NCBI GenBank assembly: GCA_030425385.1
Contig: JAUIAH010000005.1
Span: 243,904-307,903 of the forward strand
Source of the DNA: Verrucomicrobiia bacterium
GTDB lineage: Bacteria > Verrucomicrobiota > Verrucomicrobiia > Verrucomicrobiales > DEV007
DNA length: 64,000 bases
Direction of reading: 5' to 3'
Positions 10,143-20,549 of this stretch are shown piece after piece. The position numbers were made by a program, and so were the translations under genes. Below the pieces are notes generated by a model that made no database searches, was not told the origin of the DNA, and was given only the letters and a program-made list of their open reading frames with translations. The first letter of the stretch is position 1; each line of letters begins with the position of its first letter.

Positions 10143-13100
10143 ATGAAGACATGTCGTTCGCTTCCAATCAGAATCAGACGGCGTCAGGCAGGGGTGGCGC
10201 TGGTGACGGTGATGAGCATCTTGGCTGTGCTCGTGATTCTCCTCATTGCCATCTTTAGTCTGGCGGGGACCGAGCAGCGTTCGGCGTCGGCCTATTCGGA
10301 CGGGGTACGGGTGCGCCAGTTGGCGGACATCCCGGTGAACCTCGCCTTGAGTCAGATCCGCGAGGCTGTGCGTCCGGATCGCTCAAAGAGCCTCTTTGGC
10401 AAGATTCAGCCCACGCTGTGGACCTCGCAGCCAGGCATGATCCGCACCTTTCAGACGGACGGCACCGTTGGCGAGTCGTTCAAACTCTATTCGGCAGCGC
10501 GCATGGTGATCTCGGACCCGGCCGAGCTGGAAGCGGAAGCGCGTGCACTGGAACGCTGGCAACAGCAACCACACCGCTATGTGGACATCAACGCTCCGGC
10601 CATCACCTATGACACCGCCGGGAGAGAAGATGGGCGGCATTTCCCCATCCTCGATCCGCGTGCCAAGACGGTGGATGGCGTGGAGGGTTTGGATTTCGCG
10701 TCCTTCCCTGGTTATCAGGAAGGGAAACGGCTGCCCATGCCGGTGGAATGGTTGTATGTGTTAGAAGATGGGCGTTGGGGCACCCTCGATACCAACGGTA
10801 GCTTTGTGAGTAGTGACCCCGACGCTCAGGTCAGCGATCGCAATCCCATCGTGGCCCGCTTAGCTTTCTGGACAGATGACGAAACGAGTAAGATCAATGT
10901 GAACAACGCGGCAGAGGGCGTGCCTTGGGCCAAACCCGTAGCAACAACGGAAGAAGGCAAGCGCTTTGCTCAGATCCAGCCGGTGACCAATGAGGTGCAG
11001 CGCTATCCAGGCCACCCAGCCACCACTTGCCTGAGCGCCGTGTTCTTTCCGAACAAATACGTCGATGGCGAGGGAGACCACAAACTGACCCTGTCAGAAT
11101 TGCAAGCAATCACAGAGTTGGCCCCCAAGGTGCGCTTTGGCGGCACTGCAGATGGCACGCGCGACAGCGACGATCCCATCGTCTTGGATCGTGATCGTCT
11201 CTATGCCTCCGTGGACGACGCGGTCTTCAATGTTCGCCGGGAAGACAGTCCGCTTCTCCAACTCTTGCCGGATGGCAAAGGCCACATCGAACGCGCCCGC
11301 GGCCTCTTGACCACGCGTAGCCATGCTCCCGAACTGAATGCCCACGGGCGACCGCGCATCAATCTCTGGCCCATTCACGAAGAGGACAGTGACGACACAC
11401 GCACGAGCTATGATCAGTTCCTCGCCTTTGCCTCCACGCTGCGTGAGGGCAACAACAAGTATTTCTTTCAACGTCGCGACCACTCCTCTCGGCACGGCGA
11501 ATTCTATCGCCGGGCGGATGGCGAGAACGTGGATCTCTTTCTCTATCTGATGCACCAAGTCTACCGCCCCATCCCAGGCTTAGGAAAGTCGTTAGCAGAG
11601 AAATACGGAGCCCAGAAGCGAGCGCCTTTCTCCCCGCGTTACTATGAAGATGAGAGCGAATACAAGCTCGATCACTTCGCCATTCCACTCATGATGATCG
11701 ACTACATCCGCGGGGTGAATCTGCACGATGGCAACGTCGCCCAGCCCTACGCGCCGCTCGATGGCAGCAGCAGCTCATTTGGGCAAATCGCCGGCATTAA
11801 CCTCATCGGGCGTCGCCTCCTGAGCGACAATGGGACGGATCAGCAAGGCGCACGCTGGCATCAGGAAACGCTCGAGCCACGCGGCCCGGGGCGCTTGTTC
11901 ACACTCTCTGAGGCCGCTCTGGTGCTCTACACCACGGCCGAGGTGCGGCTCACTGCCTGGCCAGAGGGAGGGCAACCGCGCTTCCAAATGATAGGCGGCC
12001 AAAGTGGCGACGCCCGCGTCGTGCAACGCATTGTCTCTAACAACCATCCCCAATACGCCGAATGGATCGGCAGGAAGTACGGTCCTGAAGATGTGGGAAA
12101 AACGTTCGCCTTTGTCGAAGTAGGATTGATCCCAGAACTCTTCAGCGTGAGTCAGGGCTATCATCAGATCCATCCGAAACAAAGCTTGCGCTTGCTGGTT
12201 GGCGGGACGGGCTACCGAGGTGGCTTCGATGAGGAAGTGGGGCTCCGAGTGAACGGCATCCCGTTGCAACTGTGGGGTCAAAGCGTCTCCGCTCCTGACA
12301 ACTCCATCCGTGGTCCAGTCGTGATGACCGCCAATCCCGAAAGCAGTGATATCCGTGGCGATCTCCCTGCGGGTTGGTATGGCTGGGGAGGAAGTGGCGG
12401 TTACCGTCTCTTACGCTTTGGCGAATTCCAATTGAGTCCCAGTGATCCCGGTTGGCATGGAGATGCCTTCCTCGCCAACGGCCAAGGCCCTCTGAGAGCT
12501 TTCTACTGCCAGACCCCGATCGTCCTCCGAGAAGACGAGACACTCACATTAGAACAGGACGCTCCCATTCGGCTCGTGCTCTATGACACCATCGGCACCC
12601 AGGCGACGGGCACAGGGAATATTGTTCAAGTCTTCAATCTACGGTGGGCCGATCCAGGCGAGTCGATCACCTTCGATCCTCCCAAACGCAACACGGGTGA
12701 CTACGCCGGATGGACCCGCCGTTTCAACCGCGCCGCCAGTGCCAACGCCCGCGAGAATCCCATACGCCTGTTAGAGCGCGAAGGACGCGAGTTGGTGAAA
12801 GGCCTCGTGGTTAGTCATGGCGATTACCGTCATGTCGCGGCGAAACGGAACGTGCCAAGCGAACTCTTCCGCCGTCACCCGCGCACCGAAACTCATCAGG
12901 CGGCCCACTCCCTCGTCTGGGCCCTGCCCAATGGCGCTGAAATCGCCCCGGGAATCACTCTGGGTGATGACCTCCATGGTCGCAACCTCGTCGACGGCGT
13001 GAACTACGATCGCGGGAATCGTCCCGACTTCACTTTTGACCCCAATGACCGTGACACTTTCGCACCTTTGCTAGGCAACGCCTATCGCTTTCCCATCGAT

Positions 13101-14234
13101 CCCACGATCACACGGGATTTCGACAATGGCGTCGGAGCAGCACCTGATGGAGCCTATATCAACAAAGCCGACGACGGCGCCGATGACGTTCCGGGCAGCA
13201 ATATCTTTAATCTGAAATATCCCTACTACGACGCGGGTGAATGGACGGCCGGTGACAGCTACAGTGATCGCAATGTGGAGAATTTCTCGCCAAACCGCAT
13301 GGTCGCCTCCGCGGTGACCTTTGGTTCGCTCCCCAGCGCGAGTCAAGCCAACGCCCCTTGGACCTGCCTCCTCTTCCGACCCAATGTCGCTCCTAGTCCC
13401 GATCAGCACCCCCATCTCGGCGAACCCGGAAACGGCATGCGCCATGTCGGTGATCGCGACACGATGGATGGATTCAGCGTCCCACAAATGGCGTCCGTGA
13501 CGGACGACCCGCAACTCCCGGCAGATCACCATTGGCTCGATCTCTTCTGGATGCCGATTGTGGAGCCCTATCCCATCAGCGATCCCTTTGCGACCTCGGG
13601 CAAAGTGAATTTGAACTATCACATGATGCCATTCCAGCATATCAAGCGCGCCACCGCCTTGCACGCTGTCCTCAAATCAGAGCGTTTGTTAGCCATCCCC
13701 GCTACGGCTGGCGAAAGCTATAAGGACATGCGGAAATGGGACCGCGGTTGGTATCACAAGATTGATGCGAATGAGACGTTGAAGCAATGGGAGGCACGCT
13801 TTGCCGAGGGTGGCGTCTTCAAGTCTGCCAGTGAGATCTGCGAAATGTTCCTCTATCCAGAGGGTGAAACCTGGGATGAGGAAGGGCATAACATTCGCCA
13901 ATTCTGGTGGAAACACCGGCTCACCGGCGACAACACGTTGGAGCGCCCTTACGGGAATCTGTATCCGCGACTCACAACCAAATCGAATACCTTCAAAGTC
14001 TATATGACCGTGCAGACCCTGCAGAAAGACCGCACCACGCCGCCCAACACTTTTGTGCCTGGGACGGATCAGGTCACCGCAGAGTATCGGGGCTCAGCCG
14101 TCATTGAACGTTACCTCGACCCCAATGCTCCCGGCATGCCTGATTATCTCAATCACCAAGCCGAACCTAACGAGCCGTCACTAGAGGGTTTCTATCAATA
14201 TCGGGTGGTGAATGTGCGGCAATTTGCGCATTGA
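10143..14234 (+). CDS. Verru_Chthon cassette protein A, 1363 aa
   Basis: The N-terminus is prepilin-like: a basic stretch (IRIRRRQAG) is followed by a long hydrophobic helix (VALVTVMSILAVLVILLIAI) and a helical continuation, as in type IV pilin-like and GspK-like proteins. The remaining 1300 residues match my recollection of the Verru_Chthon cassette protein A family (TIGR02600), with landmarks such as FPILDPRA, LPMPVEWLYVLEDG, LAFWTDDETSKINVN and APWTCLLFRPN. In the family this gene sits with three smaller pseudopilin-like genes (B, C, D); none is present here. The open frame begins at a TTG at 10134, but the ATG at 10143 is the better start. A palindrome precedes it. The role is unknown; a pseudopilus-like or secreted-assembly function is inferred only from the N-terminus. 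It converges on the M13 peptidase gene with 10 bases between. Confidence 0.88.
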   Translation: MKTCRSLPIRIRRRQAGVALVTVMSILAVLVILLIAIFSLAGTEQRSASAYSDGVRVRQLADIPVNLALSQIREAVRPDRSKSLFGKIQPTLWTSQPGMIRTFQTDGTVGESFKLYSAARMVISDPAELEAEARALERWQQQPHRYVDINAPAITYDTAGREDGRHFPILDPRAKTVDGVEGLDFASFPGYQEGKRLPMPVEWLYVLEDGRWGTLDTNGSFVSSDPDAQVSDRNPIVARLAFWTDDETSKINVNNAAEGVPWAKPVATTEEGKRFAQIQPVTNEVQRYPGHPATTCLSAVFFPNKYVDGEGDHKLTLSELQAITELAPKVRFGGTADGTRDSDDPIVLDRDRLYASVDDAVFNVRREDSPLLQLLPDGKGHIERARGLLTTRSHAPELNAHGRPRINLWPIHEEDSDDTRTSYDQFLAFASTLREGNNKYFFQRRDHSSRHGEFYRRADGENVDLFLYLMHQVYRPIPGLGKSLAEKYGAQKRAPFSPRYYEDESEYKLDHFAIPLMMIDYIRGVNLHDGNVAQPYAPLDGSSSSFGQIAGINLIGRRLLSDNGTDQQGARWHQETLEPRGPGRLFTLSEAALVLYTTAEVRLTAWPEGGQPRFQMIGGQSGDARVVQRIVSNNHPQYAEWIGRKYGPEDVGKTFAFVEVGLIPELFSVSQGYHQIHPKQSLRLLVGGTGYRGGFDEEVGLRVNGIPLQLWGQSVSAPDNSIRGPVVMTANPESSDIRGDLPAGWYGWGGSGGYRLLRFGEFQLSPSDPGWHGDAFLANGQGPLRAFYCQTPIVLREDETLTLEQDAPIRLVLYDTIGTQATGTGNIVQVFNLRWADPGESITFDPPKRNTGDYAGWTRRFNRAASANARENPIRLLEREGRELVKGLVVSHGDYRHVAAKRNVPSELFRRHPRTETHQAAHSLVWALPNGAEIAPGITLGDDLHGRNLVDGVNYDRGNRPDFTFDPNDRDTFAPLLGNAYRFPIDPTITRDFDNGVGAAPDGAYINKADDGADDVPGSNIFNLKYPYYDAGEWTAGDSYSDRNVENFSPNRMVASAVTFGSLPSASQANAPWTCLLFRPNVAPSPDQHPHLGEPGNGMRHVGDRDTMDGFSVPQMASVTDDPQLPADHHWLDLFWMPIVEPYPISDPFATSGKVNLNYHMMPFQHIKRATALHAVLKSERLLAIPATAGESYKDMRKWDRGWYHKIDANETLKQWEARFAEGGVFKSASEICEMFLYPEGETWDEEGHNIRQFWWKHRLTGDNTLERPYGNLYPRLTTKSNTFKVYMTVQTLQKDRTTPPNTFVPGTDQVTAEYRGSAVIERYLDPNAPGMPDYLNHQAEPNEPSLEGFYQYRVVNVRQFAH

Positions 14235-14244
14235 CTTGCGCCTA

Positions 14245-16263
14245 TTACCAGATCTTGACCCGCTCGGCTCTTGGCAGATAGAGACGGTCCCCGTCTTTCA
14301 GCTCGAATGCATCATAAAAGCCCGGGACATTCTTCATGACACCGTTGACACGATATTCCATAGGCGAATGCGGATCCGTGAGCAGGCGCTTGCTCAATTC
14401 GGCGTCACGATATTTGCCTCGAAAACACTGCGCCCACCCAATGAAGAAGCGTTGGTTTCCCGTGAGGCCGTCCAGAACGGGAGCCTCCTTTCCATCCAAG
14501 GCCAATTGGTAGGCTTGATAAGCGACGGTGATCCCGGCGAGATCTCCAATATTCTCACCCAAAGTGAGTTCACCATTAACCGCCATCTTGTCAAGAGGGC
14601 TGTATGCATTGTATTGGTCGACCAACCCGGCAGCGCGCTCTTGGAAACGGGTCGCATCTTCCTCTGTCCACCAATCACGCAAGTTCCCGTCACCCGCGTA
14701 TTTGCGCCCCTGATCATCAAATCCATGGCTGATCTCATGTCCGATCACGCCTCCAATTGCTCCATAATTGATGGCATCATCGGCCTCCACATCAAAGAAG
14801 GGCGGCTGGAGAATCGCCGCGGGAAAAACGATCTCATTGCCTTCGGGATTGTAATAGGCATTCACCGTTTGCGGCGTCATGAACCACTCATTCTTATCCA
14901 CCGGTTGCCCTAATTTGTTCAAATTCCGCTGATGCTCGAATTCGATCGCTCGCCGGCGATTCCCAAAGAGATCTCCCGCGCGAATGGTCAGGGCGCTGTA
15001 ATCGCGCCACTCATCGGAGTATCCAATCTTCGTCGTGAACGCAGCCAATTTCTCTTGAGCTGCGGCCTTCGTCTCTGGGCCCATCCATTCCAAGCCATCA
15101 ATGCCTACTTTAAAAGCGCGCAAGAGATTCGCGACCAAGATCTCCATCCGCTCTTTGGCTTCAGGTTTGAAATGGCGCGCCACATAGAGCTTGCCCACCA
15201 TTTCCCCCAGCGCACTTTCCACCATGGAGACGGCTCGCTTCCATCGCGGACGATTCGCCTCGACACCACTGAGCGTTTTCCCAAAGAACGCAAAGTGCCG
15301 ATCCACGAATGCTGGACTCAGATAGGGCGCTGCATCGCGAATCACATGGAAGGCCATATAGTGCTTCCATGTTTCGATTGGGGTTTCTGCCAGAATGGCA
15401 GGAAGAGCTTCCACATAAGAAGGCTGACGCACGATGACATTTCCCGATGCAGGAAGGTCCGCGCCTTGGGCAAAGGCATCCCAGGGCCATCCTTTGAACG
15501 CTTCACCCAAGGCTCCCCATGCAACTTTATTATAGGTGGCTTCACGGTCTCGGCTTTTCACGCGTGACCACTGGGCCTCGGCCAGCTGTTTCTCTAAGGC
15601 CAGGATAGCAGTGGCCGCACGATCAGCGTTAGGCATTTCTGCCAGCGTTAAGAGATCCTCGATCGCCTCAAGATAGCCTTCCCGAATGGTTTCAAACTTC
15701 TCGCCGTCGTTGAGGTAATAGTCACGATCCGGCAACCCGAGACCCGCTTGCGTGAATTTAACGATGTATTCGTCCGATTTCTTGGAGTCCTGATCCACAT
15801 ACGCGCCGATGGGCGCGGTGATATTAAGGCTTTGCAAGTGTCCCAGGTGCTGGACGATTGCCTCTTTAGATTCAAGCGCAGCGATCGCTTGCAAATCCTG
15901 GGCGATCGGTTGGGCGCCCAAGGCATCGATCGCCTTCACATCCATGAAGCTCCGGTAAAGATCGCCCACTTTCTGGGCATCCGAACCTTCGGCCCGATCC
16001 GTCGCCGAGGTCGCTTCCTCAATGATTTGGCGCAGATTCACCTCCGCCTGGTCCGCCAGTTCCGTGAAGGATGCATAGCGCGACCTGTCCTCCGGAATCG
16101 GAGTGTTCTTCAGCCACGTACCATTGACGTGACGAAAGAAATCATCTTGAGGCCGGACACTAGTGTCGAAGTTGTCGAGGACAACGCCGGAGGGATTCTC
16201 GGCCGTCATGGTTCCTAGAAGGCCGATGGTGACACAGAGACATGGGAGTAGGCGAGCGCGCAT
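14245..16263 (-). CDS. M13-family zinc metallopeptidase (neprilysin/PepO-like), 672 aa
   Basis: The start is placed at the ATG at 16263, which gives a signal peptide (MRARLLPCLCVTIGLLGTMTA); the frame is open further upstream but that part overlaps the neighbouring gene. The zinc site IGHEISHGFDDQG lies at about residue 508 and the third ligand motif GENIGDLAG at about 570. VNAYYNPEGNEIVFPAAIL before the zinc site corresponds to the substrate-binding NAxY motif of the family. The protein ends in VKIW, like the usual C-terminal tryptophan. Length and domain order fit full-length M13 enzymes, which cut peptides in the periplasm or outside the cell. It is divergent from the PSD1 cytochrome gene, with only 78 bases for both promoters. 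Confidence 0.95.
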   Translation of the reverse strand: MRARLLPCLCVTIGLLGTMTAENPSGVVLDNFDTSVRPQDDFFRHVNGTWLKNTPIPEDRSRYASFTELADQAEVNLRQIIEEATSATDRAEGSDAQKVGDLYRSFMDVKAIDALGAQPIAQDLQAIAALESKEAIVQHLGHLQSLNITAPIGAYVDQDSKKSDEYIVKFTQAGLGLPDRDYYLNDGEKFETIREGYLEAIEDLLTLAEMPNADRAATAILALEKQLAEAQWSRVKSRDREATYNKVAWGALGEAFKGWPWDAFAQGADLPASGNVIVRQPSYVEALPAILAETPIETWKHYMAFHVIRDAAPYLSPAFVDRHFAFFGKTLSGVEANRPRWKRAVSMVESALGEMVGKLYVARHFKPEAKERMEILVANLLRAFKVGIDGLEWMGPETKAAAQEKLAAFTTKIGYSDEWRDYSALTIRAGDLFGNRRRAIEFEHQRNLNKLGQPVDKNEWFMTPQTVNAYYNPEGNEIVFPAAILQPPFFDVEADDAINYGAIGGVIGHEISHGFDDQGRKYAGDGNLRDWWTEEDATRFQERAAGLVDQYNAYSPLDKMAVNGELTLGENIGDLAGITVAYQAYQLALDGKEAPVLDGLTGNQRFFIGWAQCFRGKYRDAELSKRLLTDPHSPMEYRVNGVMKNVPGFYDAFELKDGDRLYLPRAERVKIW

Positions 16264-16341
16264 CTGCGATGCTAATCGCCCGGGCCGAGCGGCGCAAATG
16301 CCCACTCGCCAGGAAGGATGGCTTCCTCTAAGGTCCACCGC

Positions 16342-18693
16342 ATGAATCGCTTCACGCTGCTTGTCCTGGCGCTGGTCTCCCTCCCAGCGTCCGCCCAAGA
16401 CATCCGCTTTGACCGCGACATCCGCCCGCTCCTCTCGCGGAGCTGCTACGAATGCCACGGTCCCGACGGGCACGAGCGCCAAGGCAACTTGCGTCTGGAT
16501 CAGCCCGACGGCGCGGAAGGAGCCCTGCGCACGCACCGAGGCGAAACCGCCATTCTGCCAGAGCATCCTGACAAAAGCACGGTTTGGCATCGGATCACCA
16601 CGGATGATCCCGATGCCCTCATGCCACCTCCAGAATCAAACAAGCCGCCTTTGAGCGCGGAAGAGAAAGCGTTGATTGAAGCGTGGATTGCCCAAGGAGC
16701 ACCTTACGAAGATTTCTGGGCCTTTGTCCCACCGAAAGAGCCTGCTCCACCACAGGTCAAGGATCCCTCTTGGAGTGCGCAACCGATCGATCACTTTGTC
16801 TTGCGCACCCTGGATCGCCAGGCGCTCCAGCCCAGTCCTCGCGCGGACAAACGCACCCTCATTCGTCGTGTGACATTTGATCTTACGGGCTTGCCACCCA
16901 CTCGACAGGAAATCGCCGCATTCCTCGCTGACGATTCCCCGCAAGCCTACGAGCATCTGGTGGATCGCTTGCTCAAGTCTCCGGCCTATGGCGAGCACAT
17001 GACGAAGTATTGGCTCGACCTCGTGCGCTTTGCCGATACGAACGGCATCCATCACGATCACTACCGGGAAATGACTCCCTACCGCGACTGGGTCATTCGC
17101 GCCTTCAACGAGAATCTCCCTTATAGTGACTTTGTGAGAGATCAACTCGCTGGCGATCTCCATCCCAACCCCACGCGCGATCAGCTCATCGCCTCGGGCT
17201 TTCATCGTCTTCACCTGATCATCGATGTCGGAACCGCGCTCCCCGAGGAGAGTCATGTGCGCAATGTCATCGATCGGGTCACCGCCGTGGGTACTGCCTT
17301 CATGGGGCTGACCGTGCAATGCGCGGTCTGTCATGATCACAAATACGATCCGCTGACGATGAAGGACTTCTACCAGCTCTACGCCTTCTTCAATAACATT
17401 GATGCCACACCAGAGACGGGGCGACGCAGCGGCACGGATTTCCGTCGCGGGTTGCAGTCCCCTTACATCAATCTCACGACGGAAGCGGAAGCCGCAACCT
17501 TGGAGCAGCTTCAGAAAGCGTTGGCCGCAGCCAAAGCTGAGGGAGAGAAGAGCGCGCCATTCAAGAAAGCGCAGCAGGCGCATGACGACTTCCTTCTGAG
17601 TCTTCCCGCCGCCATGGTCATGAGAGAACGTGAGGATCCACGTCCCGCGCACCTGCTCATTCGCGGCGCTTATGATGCCCCTGGAGAAGAGGTCACCCGT
17701 GACACCCCCGGCTTCCTCCCACCCCTCACGGATGCCCCTAAGGAAGGGCTCGCCAGCCGGATGGACCTGGCCAACTGGTTCCTCCGCTCCGACCACCCAC
17801 TCACGGCGCGAGTCGCGGTGAATCGGATCTGGCAACAGTTCTTTGGGGTGGGTCTCGTCAAGACCTCGGAAGACTTTGGCGCCCAAGGTGAATGGCCGAG
17901 CCATCCGGACTTGTTAGACCATCTGGCGGTTTCCTTCATGGCTTCCGGATGGGATGTGAAGGATCTCGTCAAGCGCATTGTCCTGACAGAAACCTATCAG
18001 CAATCCGCAGACGCGGACCCGGAAGCCTTCGCCAAGGATCCGGAGAATCGCCATTTGGCACGCGGCGCGCGTTTCCGCATGGACTCGGAGATGATCCGCG
18101 ATCAGATCCTCGCCACGAGCGGCCTCCTTCATCGCGAACTCTATGGCAAAAGTGTGAAGCCACCGCAACCTGCTGGGCTGTGGCGCGCCGTTGGCATGCC
18201 CAGTTCTTACCCCAAAGCCTTTGTCGCCGACGAGGGCGATCGCATCTATCGCCGCAGCGTCTACACCTTCTGGAAACGTGGGATGCCGCCACCCCAAATG
18301 ACCATTCTCAATGCCCCGACGCGCGAGGCGTGCACCGCCCGGCGCGAACGGACAAACACGCCGTTGCAAGCACTCCTCCTTCTCAATGAATCGGAATACC
18401 TCCGGGCAGCCCGTCATCTTGCACACGCGAGCCTCACAGAGTCGCCATCATTGCGAACGGAACAACGGATCGCTTGGCTCTACGAAACCATCACGAGCCA
18501 TCTTCCAGACGCGAAGGAAACGAAAGCTCTCCATGAAGCTTTTGAAGAACTCAAGACGCTCTACGCGGCGACACCGGAACTCGCCATCGATCTATGTGAG
18601 GGCGTGGATACGAAGGATGCCTCGCGCTTAGCCGCATGGACCATGGTCACGAGCGCCCTCTACAATCTCGACGTGACCAAGACACGCCAGTGA
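16342..18693 (+). CDS. PSD1 / DUF1549 / DUF1553 domain cytochrome c-type protein, 783 aa
   Basis: The ATG at 16342 gives a clean signal peptide (ends LPASAQ). A heme-binding CYECH (C35, C38, H39) opens the planctomycete cytochrome C domain. DUF1549 follows, with [13 protein letters not shown] and [16 protein letters not shown], and a second CAVCH at about residue 326 in the conserved CHDHKYDP context. DUF1553 forms the C-terminal part ([10 protein letters not shown]...EDFG and [12 protein letters not shown]). In Planctomycetes and Verrucomicrobia such proteins are usually followed by a DUF1501 gene; here the next gene is a tRNA on the other strand, so this copy is solitary. The role in electron transfer or polysaccharide-linked oxidation is inferred, not shown. 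Confidence 0.94.
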   Translation: MNRFTLLVLALVSLPASAQDIRFDRDIRPLLSRSCYECHGPDGHERQGNLRLDQPDGAEGALRTHRGETAILPEHPDKSTVWHRITTDDPDALMPPPESNKPPLSAEEKALIEAWIAQGAPYEDFWAFVPPKEPAPPQVKDPSWSAQPIDHFVLRTLDRQALQPSPRADKRTLIRRVTFDLTGLPPTRQEIAAFLADDSPQAYEHLVDRLLKSPAYGEHMTKYWLDLVRFADTNGIHHDHYREMTPYRDWVIRAFNENLPYSDFVRDQLAGDLHPNPTRDQLIASGFHRLHLIIDVGTALPEESHVRNVIDRVTAVGTAFMGLTVQCAVCHDHKYDPLTMKDFYQLYAFFNNIDATPETGRRSGTDFRRGLQSPYINLTTEAEAATLEQLQKALAAAKAEGEKSAPFKKAQQAHDDFLLSLPAAMVMREREDPRPAHLLIRGAYDAPGEEVTRDTPGFLPPLTDAPKEGLASRMDLANWFLRSDHPLTARVAVNRIWQQFFGVGLVKTSEDFGAQGEWPSHPDLLDHLAVSFMASGWDVKDLVKRIVLTETYQQSADADPEAFAKDPENRHLARGARFRMDSEMIRDQILATSGLLHRELYGKSVKPPQPAGLWRAVGMPSSYPKAFVADEGDRIYRRSVYTFWKRGMPPPQMTILNAPTREACTARRERTNTPLQALLLLNESEYLRAARHLAHASLTESPSLRTEQRIAWLYETITSHLPDAKETKALHEAFEELKTLYAATPELAIDLCEGVDTKDASRLAAWTMVTSALYNLDVTKTRQ

Positions 18694-18736
18694 CTGGACC
18701 GTTTACTCACTAGCAAGCACTCATCGCCTAAGCACA

Positions 18737-18810
18737 TCGGGGTGGCGGGATTCGAACCCACGACCTCTGCGTCCCGAACGCAGCGCACTACCAGGCTGTG
18801 CTACACCCCG
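18737..18810 (-). tRNA. tRNA-Pro (anticodon CGG)
   Basis: Read on the minus strand the sequence folds into a standard cloverleaf: acceptor CGGGGTG/CACCCCG with discriminator A, anticodon stem CTGCG/CGCAG around the loop TTCGGGA (anticodon CGG), and a T-arm with GTTCGAATC. The 3' CCA is not encoded. It lies between the PSD1 cytochrome gene and a CBM9-like protein gene. Confidence 0.93.
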
Positions 18811-18866
18811 TGATCGGTGTTTGGGAGCGTGGGCGAAATTCGCAAGATCGACAACCGAAATCTCGT

Positions 18867-19451
18867 TCAGGGACCCACCTGGGAAAGTGCTACCGGCAGG
18901 AAATCAGCAACCTGATGAAAGTCTGGAGGATCATGGGCAAGCGGAGCGGCAGAGAAGTGGTGGCGCGCTTCGGAAGGGCCTAGAATGAAGCAGACGTTGG
19001 CGCAGGAATCCGGTCCGAAAGCATAGTGGTCTTGGAGATAGGTCAGCGGAATGGTGAGCGCCGTTTGCCAACTGGAAGGAGAGGTTTTGTCAGAAAGCGC
19101 CGTGGGGATGAAGGGCCGCGATGGCTTCTCTTCTGCCGGCTGCCGATGCGCTTGAAACCGACAGGCCCACCAAGCGCCCCATGGACCCAGATTGATCTCC
19201 AAATAGGTCTCATTGGAGGCGTGTTTGAGAAACAGCTCACCCACATCATGGCGCCAAAGATCCGGCGTGAACGTCCCTGGCGCGGCCATTGCGAGAGGGT
19301 TGTGCGGCGGGCTCTCGCAGCCCACCGTGAAGCGCAAAGCGTCCTGAGTGATCGCGAGTGCGAACCACGGCGTGACGGGAGGCCGTTCGCTTTCAAGCGA
19401 ACGCGTGAGGGGCTGTGGATGATGCTCCTGGTAGATGGAAAGGCTCTTCAT
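18867..19451 (-). CDS. CBM9/DOMON-like carbohydrate-binding-domain protein, 194 aa
   Basis: There is no signal peptide and no membrane segment. The core [18 protein letters not shown] resembles the 'YLEFNLSP.G.WW' strand seen in single-domain DOMON-like/CBM9-like proteins, and the overall length fits. Upstream, VGELFLKHA and downstream LTIPLTYL are consistent with the beta-sandwich. No catalytic residues are recognisable, so sugar or heme binding is only a family-based guess. The gene follows the terminator of the lipoprotein/coiled-coil operon and precedes tRNA-Pro on the same strand. Confidence 0.65.
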   Translation of the reverse strand: MKSLSIYQEHHPQPLTRSLESERPPVTPWFALAITQDALRFTVGCESPPHNPLAMAAPGTFTPDLWRHDVGELFLKHASNETYLEINLGPWGAWWACRFQAHRQPAEEKPSRPFIPTALSDKTSPSSWQTALTIPLTYLQDHYAFGPDSCANVCFILGPSEARHHFSAAPLAHDPPDFHQVADFLPVALSQVGP

Positions 19452-19475
19452 GAACGTTGTCCTTCAGAAACGCAC

Positions 19476-19501
19476 AAAGGCGGCTCCAGAGAGCCGCCTT
19501 T
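19476..19501 (-). terminator. Rho-independent terminator of the coiled-coil/lipoprotein operon
   Basis: AAAGGCGGCT and AGCCGCCTTT form a perfect 10-bp stem around a 6-base loop. The stem lies 50 bases after the lipoprotein stop on the minus strand, with only a short T-run contained in the stem itself, and separates that operon from the CBM9-like gene downstream. Confidence 0.75.
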
Positions 19502-19551
19502 GAACCAATGAAATGGAAAAATGGTTGTTGGAAAGATCGGATGAGAAGGTT

Positions 19552-19734
19552 CTATCGGCGCTGCATGCCCCCCATCATTCCCAAAGGGGTGCCAGCACCA
19601 GAATTCTCAAAACCCTCGGGGCTCGCCCAAGGCTGAGTGGGGCCGCTTTCCGTGCCCCGCCATTGCATGCTTTCACACGCCCCGAAGAGCAGAAAGCAGG
19701 ATGCCGCCAGCAGGATGTGCCAAGTGCCCTTCAT
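19552..19734 (-). CDS. Small lipoprotein, 60 aa
   Basis: A short real gene rather than a chance frame. It has a lipoprotein signal (KGTWHILLAASCFLLFGAC) with Cys20 as the acylation site, then 40 residues rich in Gly, Ser and Met ending GMMGGMQRR. It starts 2 bases after the stop of the upstream coiled-coil gene and is followed by a strong terminator, so it is the last gene of a three-gene operon. No family was recognised. It is probably anchored to a membrane next to the two coiled-coil proteins encoded before it. Confidence 0.75.
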   Translation of the reverse strand: MKGTWHILLAASCFLLFGACESMQWRGTESGPTQPWASPEGFENSGAGTPLGMMGGMQRR

Positions 19735-19736
19735 GG

Positions 19737-20522
19737 TTACTCGTTGCTCTCCTTCTTGCTCTCAAAGATCACCGTATCGCCTGGCTGCGGTGCGGTGGTG
19801 CCAGCTTCTGGGACCACGTTGCCGACCACGCGTCCGCCAGAGACCGTCTTGACGACGACCATGCCCACGCGTTGGCCCGCACGCTCGACAATGACACGGT
19901 CATTGGGACTGATACCAGCTGTGTTTCCCATGTTCATGATGGCGAAACCCCACTCAGGATCGACCGCCGTGATCCGGGCGCGACGGGTCTTGCGATTGAA
20001 GGCCGCATTGGCTTCGGCGATCGTCTTGCGAAGGTTGCCGAGGACGCCGCGTTTGTCATTCACTTGGGCACGGAGACCATCGAGTTCGCTTTCTTGCTCC
20101 TCAATGGCTTGTTCCAGCTCCACTTGCTTGGTCGACTCCTCTTCCAAGGAGCTGTTGAGAGCATCGGGATCGGGAACGTTGGAACTCGTGAGAATGGTCG
20201 TGATCTCTTGGATCTCGGTGTTCACGCCGTTGAGTTGAGTCCGTGTGGTGTTGACGCTGTTGGTCCGGGACCGCACCTCGCGGCGGTTGAAATCGCGGCG
20301 GGCTTCAGCGTCATTGCGCACGGTCTTCGCAGTCGCGAGGGCGCTTTCCTGATCACCAATCGAGGCCTCTTCGGAGCGCATGTCTCCTTTGAGACGGGTG
20401 ATCTTGGATTCCAAATCCTTGTTCTCCGTATGGAGCTTGAGGAATTCAGACTTGTTCTCATTGGCAACGAAAGCGCCATAGCCGGCAGCGATGGCCGCGA
20501 GAAGGAGGATGATCTTCGTCAT
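19737..20522 (-). CDS. Membrane-anchored coiled-coil protein, 261 aa
   Basis: A single N-terminal hydrophobic segment (KIILLLAAIAAGYGAFVA) anchors a long heptad-rich coiled coil (about residues 20-150). A compact C-terminal domain follows: ITAVDPEWGFAIMNMGNTAGISPNDRVIVERAGQRVGMVVVKTVSGGRVVGNVVP. The upstream gene encodes a protein of the same length with the same layout and a matching segment (ITQVYPQWGFVIVGAGNQQKAAEGARLAVRRGG), so the two are paralogues. The C-terminal fold looks like a small beta-barrel. Function is unknown; a periplasmic scaffold is my inference from the architecture. Confidence 0.82.
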   Translation of the reverse strand: MTKIILLLAAIAAGYGAFVANENKSEFLKLHTENKDLESKITRLKGDMRSEEASIGDQESALATAKTVRNDAEARRDFNRREVRSRTNSVNTTRTQLNGVNTEIQEITTILTSSNVPDPDALNSSLEEESTKQVELEQAIEEQESELDGLRAQVNDKRGVLGNLRKTIAEANAAFNRKTRRARITAVDPEWGFAIMNMGNTAGISPNDRVIVERAGQRVGMVVVKTVSGGRVVGNVVPEAGTTAPQPGDTVIFESKKESNE

Positions 20523-20549
20523 GATACTTGCTTCTTAAAAACTGGATCG

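Noticed and set aside
16636..17904. Open frame of 422 codons antisense to the PSD1 cytochrome gene
   Set aside because: It mirrors the conserved DUF1549/DUF1553 coding sequence, has no recognisable motif, and its composition fits an antisense shadow.
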